Positions 42,793-52,001 of a stretch of DNA of 64,000 nucleotides are shown here, piece after piece. Every line of letters begins with the position of its first letter. Position 1 is the first letter of the stretch. Below the pieces are notes generated by a model. That model worked only from the letters and a program-made list of their open reading frames with translations. It made no database searches and was not told the DNA's origin. The position numbers and the translations under genes are program-made. This stretch comes from Paracraurococcus lichenis (GTDB taxonomy: Bacteria > Pseudomonadota > Alphaproteobacteria > Acetobacterales > Acetobacteraceae), in contig NZ_JAUTWS010000019.1 of assembly GCF_030657435.1 (NCBI RefSeq), forward strand, positions 57,949-121,948, written 5' to 3'.

Positions 42793-42920
42793 CCGGCGCG
42801 GGGGCTTAGGGTCGCCCGGGACGGATCGCCGGAAGGCCGGATGGCCCGGGGGCGTGAATCCGCCTCGACACCGATCATGCCTGGCGGGCCGGATGGCCCG
42901 TCCGGGTGGAGTACCCCGCC

Positions 42921-43493
42921 ATGACCGCTGCCCCGATCAGCCGCTACCCCGTCCCGCGCCTCTCCGACCTGCCGGAGGACATCCGCGCCCGCATCGAGAA
43001 GGTGCAGGAGAAGTCGGGCTTCATCCCGAACGTCTTCCTCATGCTGGCCTACCGGCCCGAGGAGTTCCGGGCTTTCATGGCCTACCACGACACGCTGATG
43101 GACAAGCCCGGCGGCCTCTCCAAGGCGGAGCGGGAGATGATCGTGGTCGCCGTCTCCTCCCACAACCAGTGCCAGTACTGCGTCATCGCGCATGGCGCGA
43201 TCCTGCGCATCCGGGCGAAGAACCCGCTGATCGCCGACCAGGTCGCCGCCAATTTCCGCAAGGCCGACATCACGCCGAAGCAGAAGGCGATGCTGGAATT
43301 CGCCCTCAAGGTCACCCAGCGCGCCAACGAGGTGGAGGAGGCCGACAGCGCGGCGCTGCGCGACCTCGGCTTCAGCGACGACGACATCTGGGACATCGCG
43401 GCCATCGCCGCCTTCTTCGGCATGTCGAACCGCATGGCCAACATCACCAGCCTGCGGCCGAACGACGAGTTCTATTCGATGGGGCGCGGCTGA
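42921..43493 (+). CDS. AhpD-like peroxidase-related (carboxymuconolactone decarboxylase fold) protein
   Basis: 190 residues. SHNQCQYCVIAHGAILR near residue 75 is the CxxC...H active site of AhpD-type disulfide reductases, preceded by the helix LSKAEREMIVVAVSS. Family members with this N-terminal IPNVFLMLAYRPEEFRAFMA are called peroxidase-related enzymes. ATG at 42921 chosen; GTG at 42906 also in frame. Stop overlaps the creatininase start. Probably reduces peroxides or maintains thiols; physiological partner unknown. Confidence 0.88.
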   Translation: MTAAPISRYPVPRLSDLPEDIRARIEKVQEKSGFIPNVFLMLAYRPEEFRAFMAYHDTLMDKPGGLSKAEREMIVVAVSSHNQCQYCVIAHGAILRIRAKNPLIADQVAANFRKADITPKQKAMLEFALKVTQRANEVEEADSAALRDLGFSDDDIWDIAAIAAFFGMSNRMANITSLRPNDEFYSMGRG

Positions 43494-44281
43494 TGACGGA
43501 ACTGCGCTGGGAGCGGATGACCGGGCCGGAGCTGAAGGCCCTGGCCGCGAGGGATGCGCTGGCGGTGCTGCCGGTCGGCAGCCTGGAGCAGCACGGGCCG
43601 CACCTGCCGGTCTGGACCGACAGCTTCTGCGCGCATGAGATCGCGCTGCGCGGCGCCGCCGCGGCGGGCGACCTGCCTGTCGTGGTGCTGCCGCCGATGT
43701 GGATGGGACTGTCGGAGCATCACCTGCCCTTCGGCGGCACCATCACCCTGGACCATGCCACCTTCCACGCCGTGCTGCGCTGCGTCGTGCGCTCGCTGCT
43801 CGCGGATGGCTTCCGCCGGCTGCTGATCGTCAATGGCCATGGCGGCAACAAGGACCCGCTGGCGGTCAGCACGCGGGAACTGGCAGTGGAGTTCGGCATC
43901 CCCATCGTGGTCACCACCTGGCCGAGCCTGGCGCCGAAGGCGATTGCGGACACGCTGACCACCCAGCCCGGGATCCAGCACGCCTGCGAGGGCGAGACGA
44001 GCCTCTGGCTGGCGCTGGATGCGGCGCAGGTCCGCAAGGACAGGCTGGAGGCGGCGATCTCCAACCCGCCGCCCGACCCGCCGCCCGGCATGGTGCGCTT
44101 CTGGTCCTTCGAGGAGCGGGCGCCGCGCACCGGCGTCCGCGGCGACCCGCGGGCCGCGACGGCGGAGAAGGGCGAGGCCATCCTGGCCGCGGTGACGCAG
44201 GCGCTGGCCGCGGCCATGCGCGACAAGGCGCTGTGGAGCACGCCCGATGACGTCTGGACACCCGGCCGCGGCCAGCGCTGA
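43493..44281 (+). CDS. Creatininase-family amidohydrolase
   Basis: 262 residues. Metal-binding text: LPVGSLEQHGPHLPVWTDS, GLSEHHLPFGGTITLD and IVNGHGGNKDPLAV, plus the Glu in ACEGETSLWLAL. These match the creatininase/MftE fold with a binuclear site. Substrate unknown; relatives act on creatinine or on peptide-type amides. It is coupled to the AhpD-like gene (ATGA overlap). C-terminal half is complete. Confidence 0.88.
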   Translation: MTELRWERMTGPELKALAARDALAVLPVGSLEQHGPHLPVWTDSFCAHEIALRGAAAAGDLPVVVLPPMWMGLSEHHLPFGGTITLDHATFHAVLRCVVRSLLADGFRRLLIVNGHGGNKDPLAVSTRELAVEFGIPIVVTTWPSLAPKAIADTLTTQPGIQHACEGETSLWLALDAAQVRKDRLEAAISNPPPDPPPGMVRFWSFEERAPRTGVRGDPRAATAEKGEAILAAVTQALAAAMRDKALWSTPDDVWTPGRGQR

Positions 44282-44310
44282 CCCAGGCCGGGGGCCAGGG
44301 AAATCCTCCC

Positions 44311-44673
44311 TCAGTAGGAGAACGGCGCCTGCAGCCTGACCCCCGGCGCGGGCTTGAACAGCTTGTCCTCCAGCAGGTCCGGGCTGCCCTGGTCCACCTG
44401 GCCGCGGCCGGGCATGCTGCGGTTGATGATGCTGGGGTTCAGCCGGGTACGGTCCTGTTCGACCACCTTCGGCCCTTCCCGGCTGCGGTCAGGCACCGGC
44501 GCCGCGCTGGAATTCGGAACCTGGCCGCCCTTCATCGAGGGCGGCGGTACGGCGGGCTGCTTCGGCAGTTCGAGCGGCGGCGGCTTCCGCCCGCCACGCC
44601 CCACCTGCTGCGCCCCGGCCGGCAGGGCGGCCAGCGCCAGGGCCAGTGCGGCCAGCAGGCCCCGTCGGCGCAT
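44311..44673 (-). CDS. Hypothetical secreted Pro-rich protein
   Basis: 120 residues starting with a signal peptide (RRGLLAALALALAALPAGAQ). The mature part is Pro/Lys/Ser-rich with no recognisable fold: PPPLELPKQPAVPPPSMKGG, then VVEQDRTRLNPSIINRSMPG. Its start shares one base with the stop of the Nudix gene, so it is co-translated with it. It may be periplasmic. I do not recognise the family; the short, low-complexity nature limits any claim. Confidence 0.6.
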   Translation of the reverse strand: MRRRGLLAALALALAALPAGAQQVGRGGRKPPPLELPKQPAVPPPSMKGGQVPNSSAAPVPDRSREGPKVVEQDRTRLNPSIINRSMPGRGQVDQGSPDLLEDKLFKPAPGVRLQAPFSY

Positions 44674-45221
44674 CACAGCGCGGCTTGCCGCGGCATCGGC
44701 CGCATGCCGCGCGGGTCCTCGGCCGGGTTGCCCACAGGCGCGCCGAGCGCCTGGCCCTCCAGCGCGCGCCAGCGGTGCAGCGCCCAATGGACCGAGGGGA
44801 AGGCGATCTCCTCCCAGGGGAGTTCCTCCCAGGCGAAGAGGCGGCATTCCAGGCTCTCCGGCCCCGGCGCGAAGCCCGGGCTCTCGAAGCCGGCGCGGAA
44901 GATCACCTGCACCTGGCCGATGCGGGCGATGGAATAGACCGCCATGACGCCCTCGAGCGCGATGCGGGCCTGGGCTTCCTCCCAGGCCTCGCGCCTCGCG
45001 CCTTCCTCCACCGTCTCGGCCATTTCCATGTAGCCCGCGGGCAGGGTCCAGAAGCCGCGGCGCGGCTCGATCGCCCGGCGGCAGAGCAGGATCCGCCCGC
45101 CTTCCGAGACGACGCTGCCCACCACGATCTTCGGGTTCTCATAGGCGACGAAGCCGCAATCGGGGCAGGTCAGCCGCTCCCGGTCGTCGCCGGGCGGAAC
45201 GGTGCGGATGAAATCCGGCAT
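44673..45221 (-). CDS. Nudix hydrolase (NudC-like zinc-motif remnant)
   Basis: 182 residues. The Nudix box is GYMEMAETVEEGARREAWEEA, here followed by QARIALEGVMAVYSI; the pattern Gx5Ex7REUxEE is intact. An N-terminal CPDCGFVAYENPKIVVGSVV resembles half of the zinc ribbon of NudC-type proteins (only one CxxC pair is visible). It probably hydrolyses a nucleotide-sugar, NADH or dinucleotide. First gene of a leftward pair with the secreted orphan. Confidence 0.88.
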   Translation of the reverse strand: MPDFIRTVPPGDDRERLTCPDCGFVAYENPKIVVGSVVSEGGRILLCRRAIEPRRGFWTLPAGYMEMAETVEEGARREAWEEAQARIALEGVMAVYSIARIGQVQVIFRAGFESPGFAPGPESLECRLFAWEELPWEEIAFPSVHWALHRWRALEGQALGAPVGNPAEDPRGMRPMPRQAAL

Positions 45222-45319
45222 GGCCCGACGATGGGCGGGACCGGGCGCGCATGCAAGGGGGCAGGAAACGGCAGGTGGAAAGCCGCTCGCGCTTCATCCT
45301 GTGCTCCGGAACACAGGGT

Positions 45320-45373
45320 GATGCCCCTCGATGATCGTATTTCCAGGAATGGGAATGCCGGACACGGGGCATC
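45320..45373. repeat. Inverted repeat upstream of the KAP NTPase gene
   Basis: GATGCCCC (45320-45327) and GGGGCATC (45366-45373) are perfect inverted copies 38 bases apart; CCTGTG/CACAGG (45298-45303 and 45312-45317) is a further small hairpin next to it. They lie in the 222-base divergent gap between the Nudix and KAP genes and may be regulatory. Confidence 0.4.
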
Positions 45374-45443
45374 TCCGACACTCTCCTGACGCTGGCTTCA
45401 GGCTGCCGGCGGCGCCCTGCACCATCGCGCTAGGCAACGTCCA

Positions 45444-46961
45444 ATGACACAAGTCGACTCCGATCTTGCATGGCTTCGCAGCTATGCACCCGAGGACACC
45501 GCGCCACCGCTGCAGCGGGCACGCGTTCAGCAGCTTCACAAGACCCTCACTGCCGCGATCGCCGGCGGCCGGCTGCCCTTCACGATCGGCATGTTCGGGG
45601 GGTGGGGCACGGGCAAGACGACCACCCTCGGTCTGCTGGCCAACCGCATCCTGGACGGCGGAGCGGACGCGCCCCGCGTGATCTACTTCAATGCCTGGAA
45701 ATATGCAGGCTTCATGGAGATCGTGCCGTCGCTGATCTACAAGGTCCTGAAATACGGCAACCACCCGCAGAAGGATATCGGCGCGCGGATCAGCGCCATC
45801 ATGCTGTCGCTCGGCAAGGCCTATGCCGACCGGCTCGGGGGCTGGGCGGCCCATTGGTGCGGCTTCGACCCGACCGAGGTGGCGCGTGAGACCTACGAGG
45901 CTGTGCAAATAGTCCGGGACGGCATCGCCGCCGTGCCGCCGAAGGTGGTGGACGCCTACTATACCCAGATCGACCAGGCGCAGGACCTCCTCGCCAGCGT
46001 ATTTTCCGACCCGAAGAGGGTGACGGTCGTCCTGGTGGACGAGCTCGACCGCTGCGACCCCGATGAGGCCTTCGCCGTCATCAAGCAGCTCCGGGTCTTC
46101 TTCGCCATGCGGAACCTGCCGATCGCCTTCGTCATCTGCGCCAACCCCGAGCCGATAGGACTGTCGGTCCGACATAAATTCGGTCTGCATGACGCCGGCA
46201 GCGACTACGAGAACCGCCTGATCCTGGAGAAGTTCATCGACATCTACGTCGACATGACCGAGCCGCTGGAGCTGGGAAGCTTCGTCCGCTGGCTCTGGGA
46301 GCAGCAGAAGCGGAACATCGGCGATCATGCCCTGGTCCATAGACTGGACGAGCTCTATGTGAAATGTGACCCGCAAGAAGACACGATGCGGAACGTCACG
46401 GCATTGCAGGCGATCACTTCGGACAATCCGATGTATGCCAACCTTCGCCTGCTCCGGAAGACCTTCGAGCGGGTCTGCTCGCGCAGGTTCTCGAACAGCC
46501 ACATGCTCTGGACGGCATGGCATCTCGAACTGGCGGAGCAGATGGACCAGCCCTTCCGGCGCGATATCGCGACGACTTCCCTCGAGATCAGGCATGTCGC
46601 CATCGACGCCTATCGTCGGGTCTTTCAAACCCCCCTGGATTGGGCCGGCAACAAGCTCCGGTTGCAGAGCAATCCCGAGGGCACCGTGTTCTGTGCCTAT
46701 CGCAGCGCGTTCTGGGAAGCGTACAGGGCACGCTATGCCGACATAAAGGACCAGCCGGACCCGGAACTTCGCCAGCGCGCGACCATCATGGGCCAGTGGA
46801 TGCGGGATTACCGGCGCATGGAGTTCCTCGCATTGCTAAGCCTGTTGCCCGCGGCAAAGCCGGACGCCCGCGGCGAGCGGGGCGCCCGCAACCTGAGCGC
46901 CTTCCTGCCCGGGATCGAGGAAACCCAGGGCCAATTCGGCTGGCTCCTGGCGAATTACTGA
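45444..46961 (+). CDS. KAP-family P-loop NTPase
   Basis: 505 residues. Walker A IGMFGGWGTGKTTTLGLLA near residue 52 and Walker B VTVVLVDELDRCDPDEAFAV near 197 with the signature DELDRC; FAMRNLPIAFVICANPEPI follows. IYFNAWKYAGF is the KAP-characteristic YFNAWKY block after the P-loop. No predicted transmembrane helix interrupts the NTPase domain, unlike eukaryotic and many bacterial KAP proteins. Codon use is looser than in the neighbours (Asn, Tyr, Lys-rich) and no partner gene is next to it. KAP NTPases occur in membrane scaffolding and in phage-defence loci; this one's role is unknown. Confidence 0.85.
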   Translation: MTQVDSDLAWLRSYAPEDTAPPLQRARVQQLHKTLTAAIAGGRLPFTIGMFGGWGTGKTTTLGLLANRILDGGADAPRVIYFNAWKYAGFMEIVPSLIYKVLKYGNHPQKDIGARISAIMLSLGKAYADRLGGWAAHWCGFDPTEVARETYEAVQIVRDGIAAVPPKVVDAYYTQIDQAQDLLASVFSDPKRVTVVLVDELDRCDPDEAFAVIKQLRVFFAMRNLPIAFVICANPEPIGLSVRHKFGLHDAGSDYENRLILEKFIDIYVDMTEPLELGSFVRWLWEQQKRNIGDHALVHRLDELYVKCDPQEDTMRNVTALQAITSDNPMYANLRLLRKTFERVCSRRFSNSHMLWTAWHLELAEQMDQPFRRDIATTSLEIRHVAIDAYRRVFQTPLDWAGNKLRLQSNPEGTVFCAYRSAFWEAYRARYADIKDQPDPELRQRATIMGQWMRDYRRMEFLALLSLLPAAKPDARGERGARNLSAFLPGIEETQGQFGWLLANY

Positions 46962-46980
46962 CGGCGCGCTGCGGCTCGCG

Positions 46981-47277
46981 TCAGACGCGCAGGTCGAGCA
47001 GCGAGCCGCGCGGCATGGGCCGGCCCGGCTGGGGCGGCACGGCCTCCAACGGGCGCTGCGGGGCGGTGGCGCCGTCCTGCGCGCGGGTCGGTGCCGCCGG
47101 CGCGATGCCGCGGACCGGCTGGGTCTCCCCCGGGCGGCCGACCGCGGGGGTGAAGGCGCTGAGCGAGTTGGTGGCGATCATGCGCAGGATGGTCGCACCG
47201 AGCGCCGAATCCACGGTTAAGGCCACCCGCCGGGGCGGGCGGTACCGGGAAGCGGCGGGGGCGGCGGCGATGCGCAT
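46981..47277 (-). CDS. Conserved hypothetical protein, Acetobacteraceae type
   Basis: Up to 98 residues from ATG at 47277; an internal ATG at 47181 (MIATNSLSAF) gives a 66-residue form. The C-terminus RPLEAVPPQPGRPMPRGSLL then DLRV has the look of a conserved tail (I recall similar small proteins in this family, from memory only). Ala/Pro/Arg-rich and likely disordered. It is convergent with the KAP gene across a small inverted repeat and lies upstream of pgk in the same direction (gap about 98 bases from pgk stop to its start). Function unknown. Confidence 0.5.
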   Translation of the reverse strand: MRIAAAPAASRYRPPRRVALTVDSALGATILRMIATNSLSAFTPAVGRPGETQPVRGIAPAAPTRAQDGATAPQRPLEAVPPQPGRPMPRGSLLDLRV

Positions 47278-47375
47278 GCCCCCGCCTTACGCGAGGCGGG
47301 CGTTAACCTGCCAATAACCAATGGTTGGGTCGCGGAAAGGCGATCACGCCCATGGGGCCTGTGCCCTCCGGCGCC

Positions 47376-48566
47376 CTATTCGAGCGCGGCCACGCCCGGC
47401 AGGGTCTTGCCCTCCAGCCATTCCAGGAAGGCGCCGCCGGCGGCCGAGACATAGGTCATGCGGTCCGCCACCCCGGCATGCTTGAGGGCGGAGACGGTGT
47501 CGCCGCCGCCGGCGATCGATTTCAGCCCGGCCGACTGGGTCAGCGCCGCCACCGACTGCGCGACCGCGACCGTCGCGGTGTCGAAGGGCGGCGTCTCGAA
47601 GGCGCCGAGCGGGCCGTTCCAGACCAGGGTGGAGGCCTGGCGCAGCCGCCCCTCGATCGCCGCCACCGTGTCCGGCCCGACATCGAGCGCCATCATGTCG
47701 GCCGGCACGGCATCGATGCCGACGGTGCGGGTCGGGACATTCGCCGCGAAGGCGGCCGCCACCACGAGGTCGATGGGCAGCAGGATCTCGCAATTGTTGC
47801 CCTTGGCCTCTTCCAGGATCTGCCGGGCGGTGTCGTGCATCTCGGCCTCCTGCAGCGACTTTCCGACCGAATGGCCCTGCGCCGCGAGGAAGGTATTGGC
47901 CATGGCGCCGCCGATGACCAGGACATCCACCCGAGAGGAGAGATTGCCCAGCAGGTCGAGCTTGGTGCTGACCTTGGCGCCGCCGACGATGGCGACCACC
48001 GGGCGGGAGGGATTGCCGAGCGCGGCATCCAGCGCCTCGAGCTCGGCCTGCATCAGGCGGCCGGCATAGGCCGGCAGCAGCTTCGCCACGCCCTCGGTCG
48101 AGGCATGCGCCCGGTGGGCGGCCGAGAAGGCGTCGTTGACATAGGCATCCGCGAGCTTGGCGAGGCCCTTGGCCAGCTCAGGGTCGTTCTTCTCCTCGCC
48201 GGCGTGGTAGCGGGTGTTCTCCAGCAGGATGACGTCGCCGTCGCGCATCGCCGCGGCGGCCGCCTCGGCCTCCGGCCCGATGCAGTCGTCGACGAAGCTG
48301 ACGGGCCGGCCGAGCGCCTCGCTCAGCGCCTCCGCCATCGGCCGCAGCGACATCTCGGGCACGCGCTTGCCCTTGGGGCGGTCGAAATGGCTGCAGACGA
48401 TGACGCGGCCGCCCTTCTCCGCGAGCTCGCGGATGGTGGGTGTCAGGCGCTCGATGCGGGTGCGGTCGGTGATGCGGCCGTCCTTGACCGGGACGTTCAG
48501 GTCGGCGCGGAGCAGGACGCGCTTGCCGCGGGGGTCGAGATTGTCGAGCGTGCGGAACTTGGCCAT
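47376..48566 (-). CDS. pgk: Phosphoglycerate kinase
   Basis: 396 residues. [20 protein letters not shown] (substrate-binding N-terminus), [40 protein letters not shown], then C-terminal ATP domain with [13 protein letters not shown] and [15 protein letters not shown]. It interconverts 1,3-bisphosphoglycerate and 3-phosphoglycerate. Last gene of tkt-gap-pgk; a short hairpin (CCCCCGA...TCGGGGG) lies in the gap to gap. Cytoplasmic; complete. Confidence 0.97.
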   Translation of the reverse strand: MAKFRTLDNLDPRGKRVLLRADLNVPVKDGRITDRTRIERLTPTIRELAEKGGRVIVCSHFDRPKGKRVPEMSLRPMAEALSEALGRPVSFVDDCIGPEAEAAAAAMRDGDVILLENTRYHAGEEKNDPELAKGLAKLADAYVNDAFSAAHRAHASTEGVAKLLPAYAGRLMQAELEALDAALGNPSRPVVAIVGGAKVSTKLDLLGNLSSRVDVLVIGGAMANTFLAAQGHSVGKSLQEAEMHDTARQILEEAKGNNCEILLPIDLVVAAAFAANVPTRTVGIDAVPADMMALDVGPDTVAAIEGRLRQASTLVWNGPLGAFETPPFDTATVAVAQSVAALTQSAGLKSIAGGGDTVSALKHAGVADRMTYVSAAGGAFLEWLEGKTLPGVAALE

Positions 48567-48657
48567 CGGGAAGGTCCCTTCGATGGCGCCCGCCGCAACG
48601 GCGCCCCCCGACCTCCGGGATCGGGGGAAGGTCGGGTGGGCGCCGGGGTGGTGAGGC

Positions 48658-49674
48658 TCAGAGCTTGCCGAAGAGCGCCATCGTGTCGCTCATGCGGTTG
48701 GAGAAGCCCCACTCGTTGTCGTACCAGGACAGCACGCGGACCAGCGCACCATCGACCACCTGGGTCTGGCTGGCGTCGAAGGTGCTGCTGTGCGGGTCGT
48801 GGTTGAAGTCGATGCTGACCAGCGGCGCGGTGTTGTAGCCGAGGATGCCCTTCAGCTCGCCCTCGGAGGCCGCCTTCATCGCGGCGTTCACCGCCTCCTT
48901 CGTCACGCCTTCCTTCTTCGGCACGAAGTCGAGGGAGACGAGCGAGACGTTCGGCGTCGGGATGCGGATGGCGGTGCCGTCCAGCTTGCCCTTCAGCTCC
49001 GGCAGCACCAGGCCGACGGCCTTGGCCGCGCCGGTCGAGGTCGGGATGGCGCTGACCGCCGCGGCGCGGGCGCGGTGCAGGTCCTTGTGCAGCGTGTCCA
49101 CCGTGTTCTGGTCGCCGGTATAGGCGTGGATGGTGACCATGTAGCCGCGCTGGATGCCGAAATTGTCGTGCAGCACCTTCGCCACCGGCGCGAGGCAGTT
49201 GGTGGTGCAGGAGGCGTTCGAGATGACCGTCATCTCCTTGGTCAGCGTGTTGTGGTTCACGCCGTAGACGATCGTCGCATCGGCATTGTCGCCGGGGGCG
49301 GAGATGACGACCTTGCGCGCGCCGGCCTGGATCAGGGCGGAGGCCTTCTCCTTCGACGTGAAGATGCCGGTGCACTCGGCGGCCACGTCGACGCCCTGGA
49401 AGGGCACCTTGGTCGGGTCGCGCTCGGCGCTGACGGTGATCGGCGCATAGGTGCGGCCATTCGCCTTGATCAGCAGCTTGTTGCCCTCGACCCCGACCTC
49501 GCCGGGGAAGCGGCCATGGACGCTGTCGTAGCGCAGCAGGTGGGCATTCGCCTCGACCGAGCCGAGATCGTTGATGGCGACGATCTCGATATCGTCGCGG
49601 CCGCTCTCGATGGCGGCGCGCAGTACCAGGCGCCCGATGCGCCCGAACCCGTTGATGGCGACCTTCACGGCCAT
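48658..49674 (-). CDS. gap: Glyceraldehyde-3-phosphate dehydrogenase, type I
   Basis: 338 residues. [20 protein letters not shown] is the NAD-binding start, [20 protein letters not shown] holds the catalytic Cys, and [15 protein letters not shown] closes the protein. The [20 protein letters not shown] segment is the alphaproteobacterial form, which can use NAD and sometimes NADP; the cofactor cannot be settled here. It lies downstream of tkt and upstream of pgk, the order seen in Calvin-cycle or glycolytic blocks. Complete. Confidence 0.96.
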   Translation of the reverse strand: MAVKVAINGFGRIGRLVLRAAIESGRDDIEIVAINDLGSVEANAHLLRYDSVHGRFPGEVGVEGNKLLIKANGRTYAPITVSAERDPTKVPFQGVDVAAECTGIFTSKEKASALIQAGARKVVISAPGDNADATIVYGVNHNTLTKEMTVISNASCTTNCLAPVAKVLHDNFGIQRGYMVTIHAYTGDQNTVDTLHKDLHRARAAAVSAIPTSTGAAKAVGLVLPELKGKLDGTAIRIPTPNVSLVSLDFVPKKEGVTKEAVNAAMKAASEGELKGILGYNTAPLVSIDFNHDPHSSTFDASQTQVVDGALVRVLSWYDNEWGFSNRMSDTMALFGKL

Positions 49675-49707
49675 TGTTCGTCTTCCTTCTTCCGAACCGC
49701 TATCCTA

Positions 49708-49810
49708 GAGCATCCCCCCGCCGCCTGTGCAGCGGCGGGATGCTCCCGCCCGTTGATTTGCGGAGCAGATCCACACCGCCGCGTGTTTCCGGCCTGCGGC
49801 GGTCTGCTCC
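49708..49810. repeat. Two consecutive long inverted repeats between tkt and gap
   Basis: First: GAGCATCC (49708-49715) with GGATGCTC (49738-49745), inner CGCCGC with GCGGCG, one three-base bulge. Second: GGAGCAGA (49762-49769) with TCTGCTCC (49803-49810), inner CCGCCGC with GCGGCGG, one six-base bulge. They have the same build, sit head to head within the 143-base gap, and may be RNA hairpins ending the tkt message or REP-type elements. Confidence 0.5.
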
Positions 49811-49817
49811 GGGGGTC

Positions 49818-51857
49818 TCAGCCCAGCCGCTTCTTCACCGCCGCGGCGACCGCCTCCGGCGTGATGCCGAAATGGCGGAACAACTCCTCGGCCGGCGCCG
49901 AGGCACCGAAGCCGCTCATGCCGATGAAAAGGCCGTCCGGCCCCAGCCAGCGTTCCCAGCCGAAGCCGATCGCGGCCTCCACCCCGACCCGCAGCGCGCT
50001 GCCCAGCACCGCATCCCGATAGCTGGCGTCCTGCGCGGCAAAAAGTTCCCAGCAGGGCAGGGAGACGACGGCCACCGGGACCCCCTCCGCCTCCAGCGCC
50101 GTCCGGGCGGCCAGCGCCGTGCTCACCTCGGAGCCGGTGGCGATCAGCGTGGCGCGGCGGGGGCCGCTCGCCTCCTCCACCACATAGCCGCCACGGGCGC
50201 AGCGGTTCTCCCCGGCATCGCCGCGGAAGGCCGGCAGGTTCTGACGGGAGAGGGCGAGGACCGAGGGGCCGTCGGCGCGCTTGACCGCCAGTTCCCAGCA
50301 CTCGGCCGTCTCCATCGCATCGCCCGGGCGGAAGACCGCGAGGTTCGGGATGCACCGGAGGCCGGCGAGCGTCTCGACCGGCTGATGGGTCGGGCCATCC
50401 TCGCCGAGGCCGATGCTGTCATGCGTCAGCACATGGATCACCCGCTGGCGCATCAGCGCCGCGAGGCGAATGGCCGGGCGCATGTAGTCGGCGAAGACCA
50501 GGAAGGTGCCGGAATAGGGGATGATGCCGCCATGCAGCGCCATGCCGTTCATGGCGGCGGCCATGCCGTGCTCCCGCACGCCCCAATGGATGTAGCGGCC
50601 GGCGAAATTGCCGCGCTGGACGGAGGGGACGCCCTTCACATTGGTGTTGTTGGAGCCGGTGAGGTCGGCCGAGCCGCCCACCATCTCCGGCACCGCCGGC
50701 ACCAGCGCCTCGAGCGCCTTCTGCGAGGAGACGCGCGTGGCGAGCTTTGGCTTGCCCTCGGCGAGCGAGGCGCGGAGCGCCGCCAGCGGCTCGTGCCAGG
50801 CTTCCGGCAGCCGGCCGGCCATGGCGCGCTCGAACTCCGCCTGCATCGGGTGCTTGGCGAGGCGCTTCAGCCAGGAATGCCGCGTGCCGGCGCTGCGGCG
50901 GCCGGCGGCCTGCCACTTCTCCCGTAGCCCGTCCGGCACCTCGAAGGCCGGGTAGTTCCAGCCGAGCGCGCTCTTGGCCGCCTCTGCCTCCTTCGGGCCG
51001 AGCGGGCTGCCATGCGAACCGGCGGTGCCGGCCTTGGTCGGCGCCGAGAAGCCGATGATGGTACGGCAGGCGATCAGGGTCGGCTTGTTCGACTTGCAGG
51101 CCCAGGAGAGCGCCGCCGCGACCTCGGCCGGGTCATGCCCGTCCACCCGGCGGACCGCCCAGCCATAGGCCTGGAAGCGCTTCAGCGTGTCGTCGGTGAA
51201 GGAGAGGCCGGTGTCGCCGTCGATGGTGATGCTGTTGTCGTCGTAGAGGACGCAGAGCTTGTCGAGCTGCAGATGGCCGGCGAGCGAGGCGGCCTCGTGG
51301 CTGATGCCTTCCTGCAGGCAGCCGTCGCCGCAGATCGCCCAGGTACGGTGATCCACGAGGGACTTGCCGAAGCGCGCGGCCAGCAGGCGCTCGGCCAGCG
51401 CCATGCCGACGGCATTGGCGATGCCCTGGCCGAGCGGGCCGGTCGTGGTCTCGATGCCCGGATGCTCGCCGTATTCCGGGTGGCCGGCGGCGGGGGAATG
51501 GAGCTGGCGGAAGCGCTGCAGCTCCTCGATCCCCATGCCGGCATGCCCCGTCAGGTGCAGCAGGGCATAGAGCAGCATCGAGCCGTGGCCGGCCGACAGC
51601 ACGAAGCGGTCGCGGTCCGGCCAGCGGGGATCGGCGGCGTCGAATTTCAGGAATTTCGTGAAGAGCACGGTGGCGGCATCCGCCATGCCCATGGGCATGC
51701 CGGGATGGCCGGACTTCGCCTTCTCCACGGCATCAATTGCGAGCGCCCGGATCGCGTTCGCCATCTGCCGCTCTTCCGTCACGGGCCGGGCAAGGATCGC
51801 GGCCTGCGCCTCGAGGGCCGGATTGGGGGCGTCGGGGCTCGGGGCAAGACTGGCCAC
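49818..51857 (-). CDS. tkt: Transketolase
   Basis: 679 residues from GTG at 51857. Thiamine-diphosphate domain: [40 protein letters not shown] with the GDG start and the [14 protein letters not shown] loop; pyrimidine domain [17 protein letters not shown] and [20 protein letters not shown]-terminal [17 protein letters not shown] is preferred because GGAGA lies 8 bases upstream and a promoter (51883-51911) covers the ATG at 51911. It shuttles two-carbon units between sugar phosphates. First of tkt-gap-pgk. Confidence 0.96.
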   Translation of the reverse strand: MASLAPSPDAPNPALEAQAAILARPVTEERQMANAIRALAIDAVEKAKSGHPGMPMGMADAATVLFTKFLKFDAADPRWPDRDRFVLSAGHGSMLLYALLHLTGHAGMGIEELQRFRQLHSPAAGHPEYGEHPGIETTTGPLGQGIANAVGMALAERLLAARFGKSLVDHRTWAICGDGCLQEGISHEAASLAGHLQLDKLCVLYDDNSITIDGDTGLSFTDDTLKRFQAYGWAVRRVDGHDPAEVAAALSWACKSNKPTLIACRTIIGFSAPTKAGTAGSHGSPLGPKEAEAAKSALGWNYPAFEVPDGLREKWQAAGRRSAGTRHSWLKRLAKHPMQAEFERAMAGRLPEAWHEPLAALRASLAEGKPKLATRVSSQKALEALVPAVPEMVGGSADLTGSNNTNVKGVPSVQRGNFAGRYIHWGVREHGMAAAMNGMALHGGIIPYSGTFLVFADYMRPAIRLAALMRQRVIHVLTHDSIGLGEDGPTHQPVETLAGLRCIPNLAVFRPGDAMETAECWELAVKRADGPSVLALSRQNLPAFRGDAGENRCARGGYVVEEASGPRRATLIATGSEVSTALAARTALEAEGVPVAVVSLPCWELFAAQDASYRDAVLGSALRVGVEAAIGFGWERWLGPDGLFIGMSGFGASAPAEELFRHFGITPEAVAAAVKKRLG

Positions 51858-51882
51858 AGCAGAGGTCTCCGGATCGCCCGGC

Positions 51883-51911
51883 CCTATACGTCGATGGGCG
51901 CGGGGCGGCAA
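51883..51911 (-). promoter_or_regulatory. Promoter of tkt-gap-pgk
   Basis: Reading leftward, TTGCCG (51906-51911), 17 bases, TATAGG (51883-51888). Its position just upstream of the GTG at 51857 excludes the ATG at 51911 as the start. Confidence 0.6.
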
Positions 51912-51948
51912 CCGCGACCGGCAGCCGCTGGGATGGCGACTGCCGGTA

Positions 51949-51976
51949 TTGCCGCGCCGGAAGGAGAGTTTATTCT
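51949..51976 (+). promoter_or_regulatory. Divergent promoter of the 189-residue orphan gene
   Basis: TTGCCG (51949-51954), 16 bases, TATTCT (51971-51976), about 25 bases before the ATG at 52002 with CAGGAG between. It faces away from the tkt promoter, whose -35 lies 38 bases to the left. Confidence 0.5.
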
Positions 51977-52001
51977 GACATCGTCAGGAGCTGCCGGGCC
52001 G

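Noticed and set aside
42836..42902. Two copies of GCCGGATGGCCCG upstream of the AhpD-like gene
   Set aside because: A short direct repeat in a very GC-rich stretch; no further structure supports a mobile or regulatory role.
51857..51911. Upstream ATG at 51911 for transketolase
   Set aside because: It lies in the -35 box of a good promoter and would add Arg/Pro-rich residues; the GTG at 51857 has a ribosome site.
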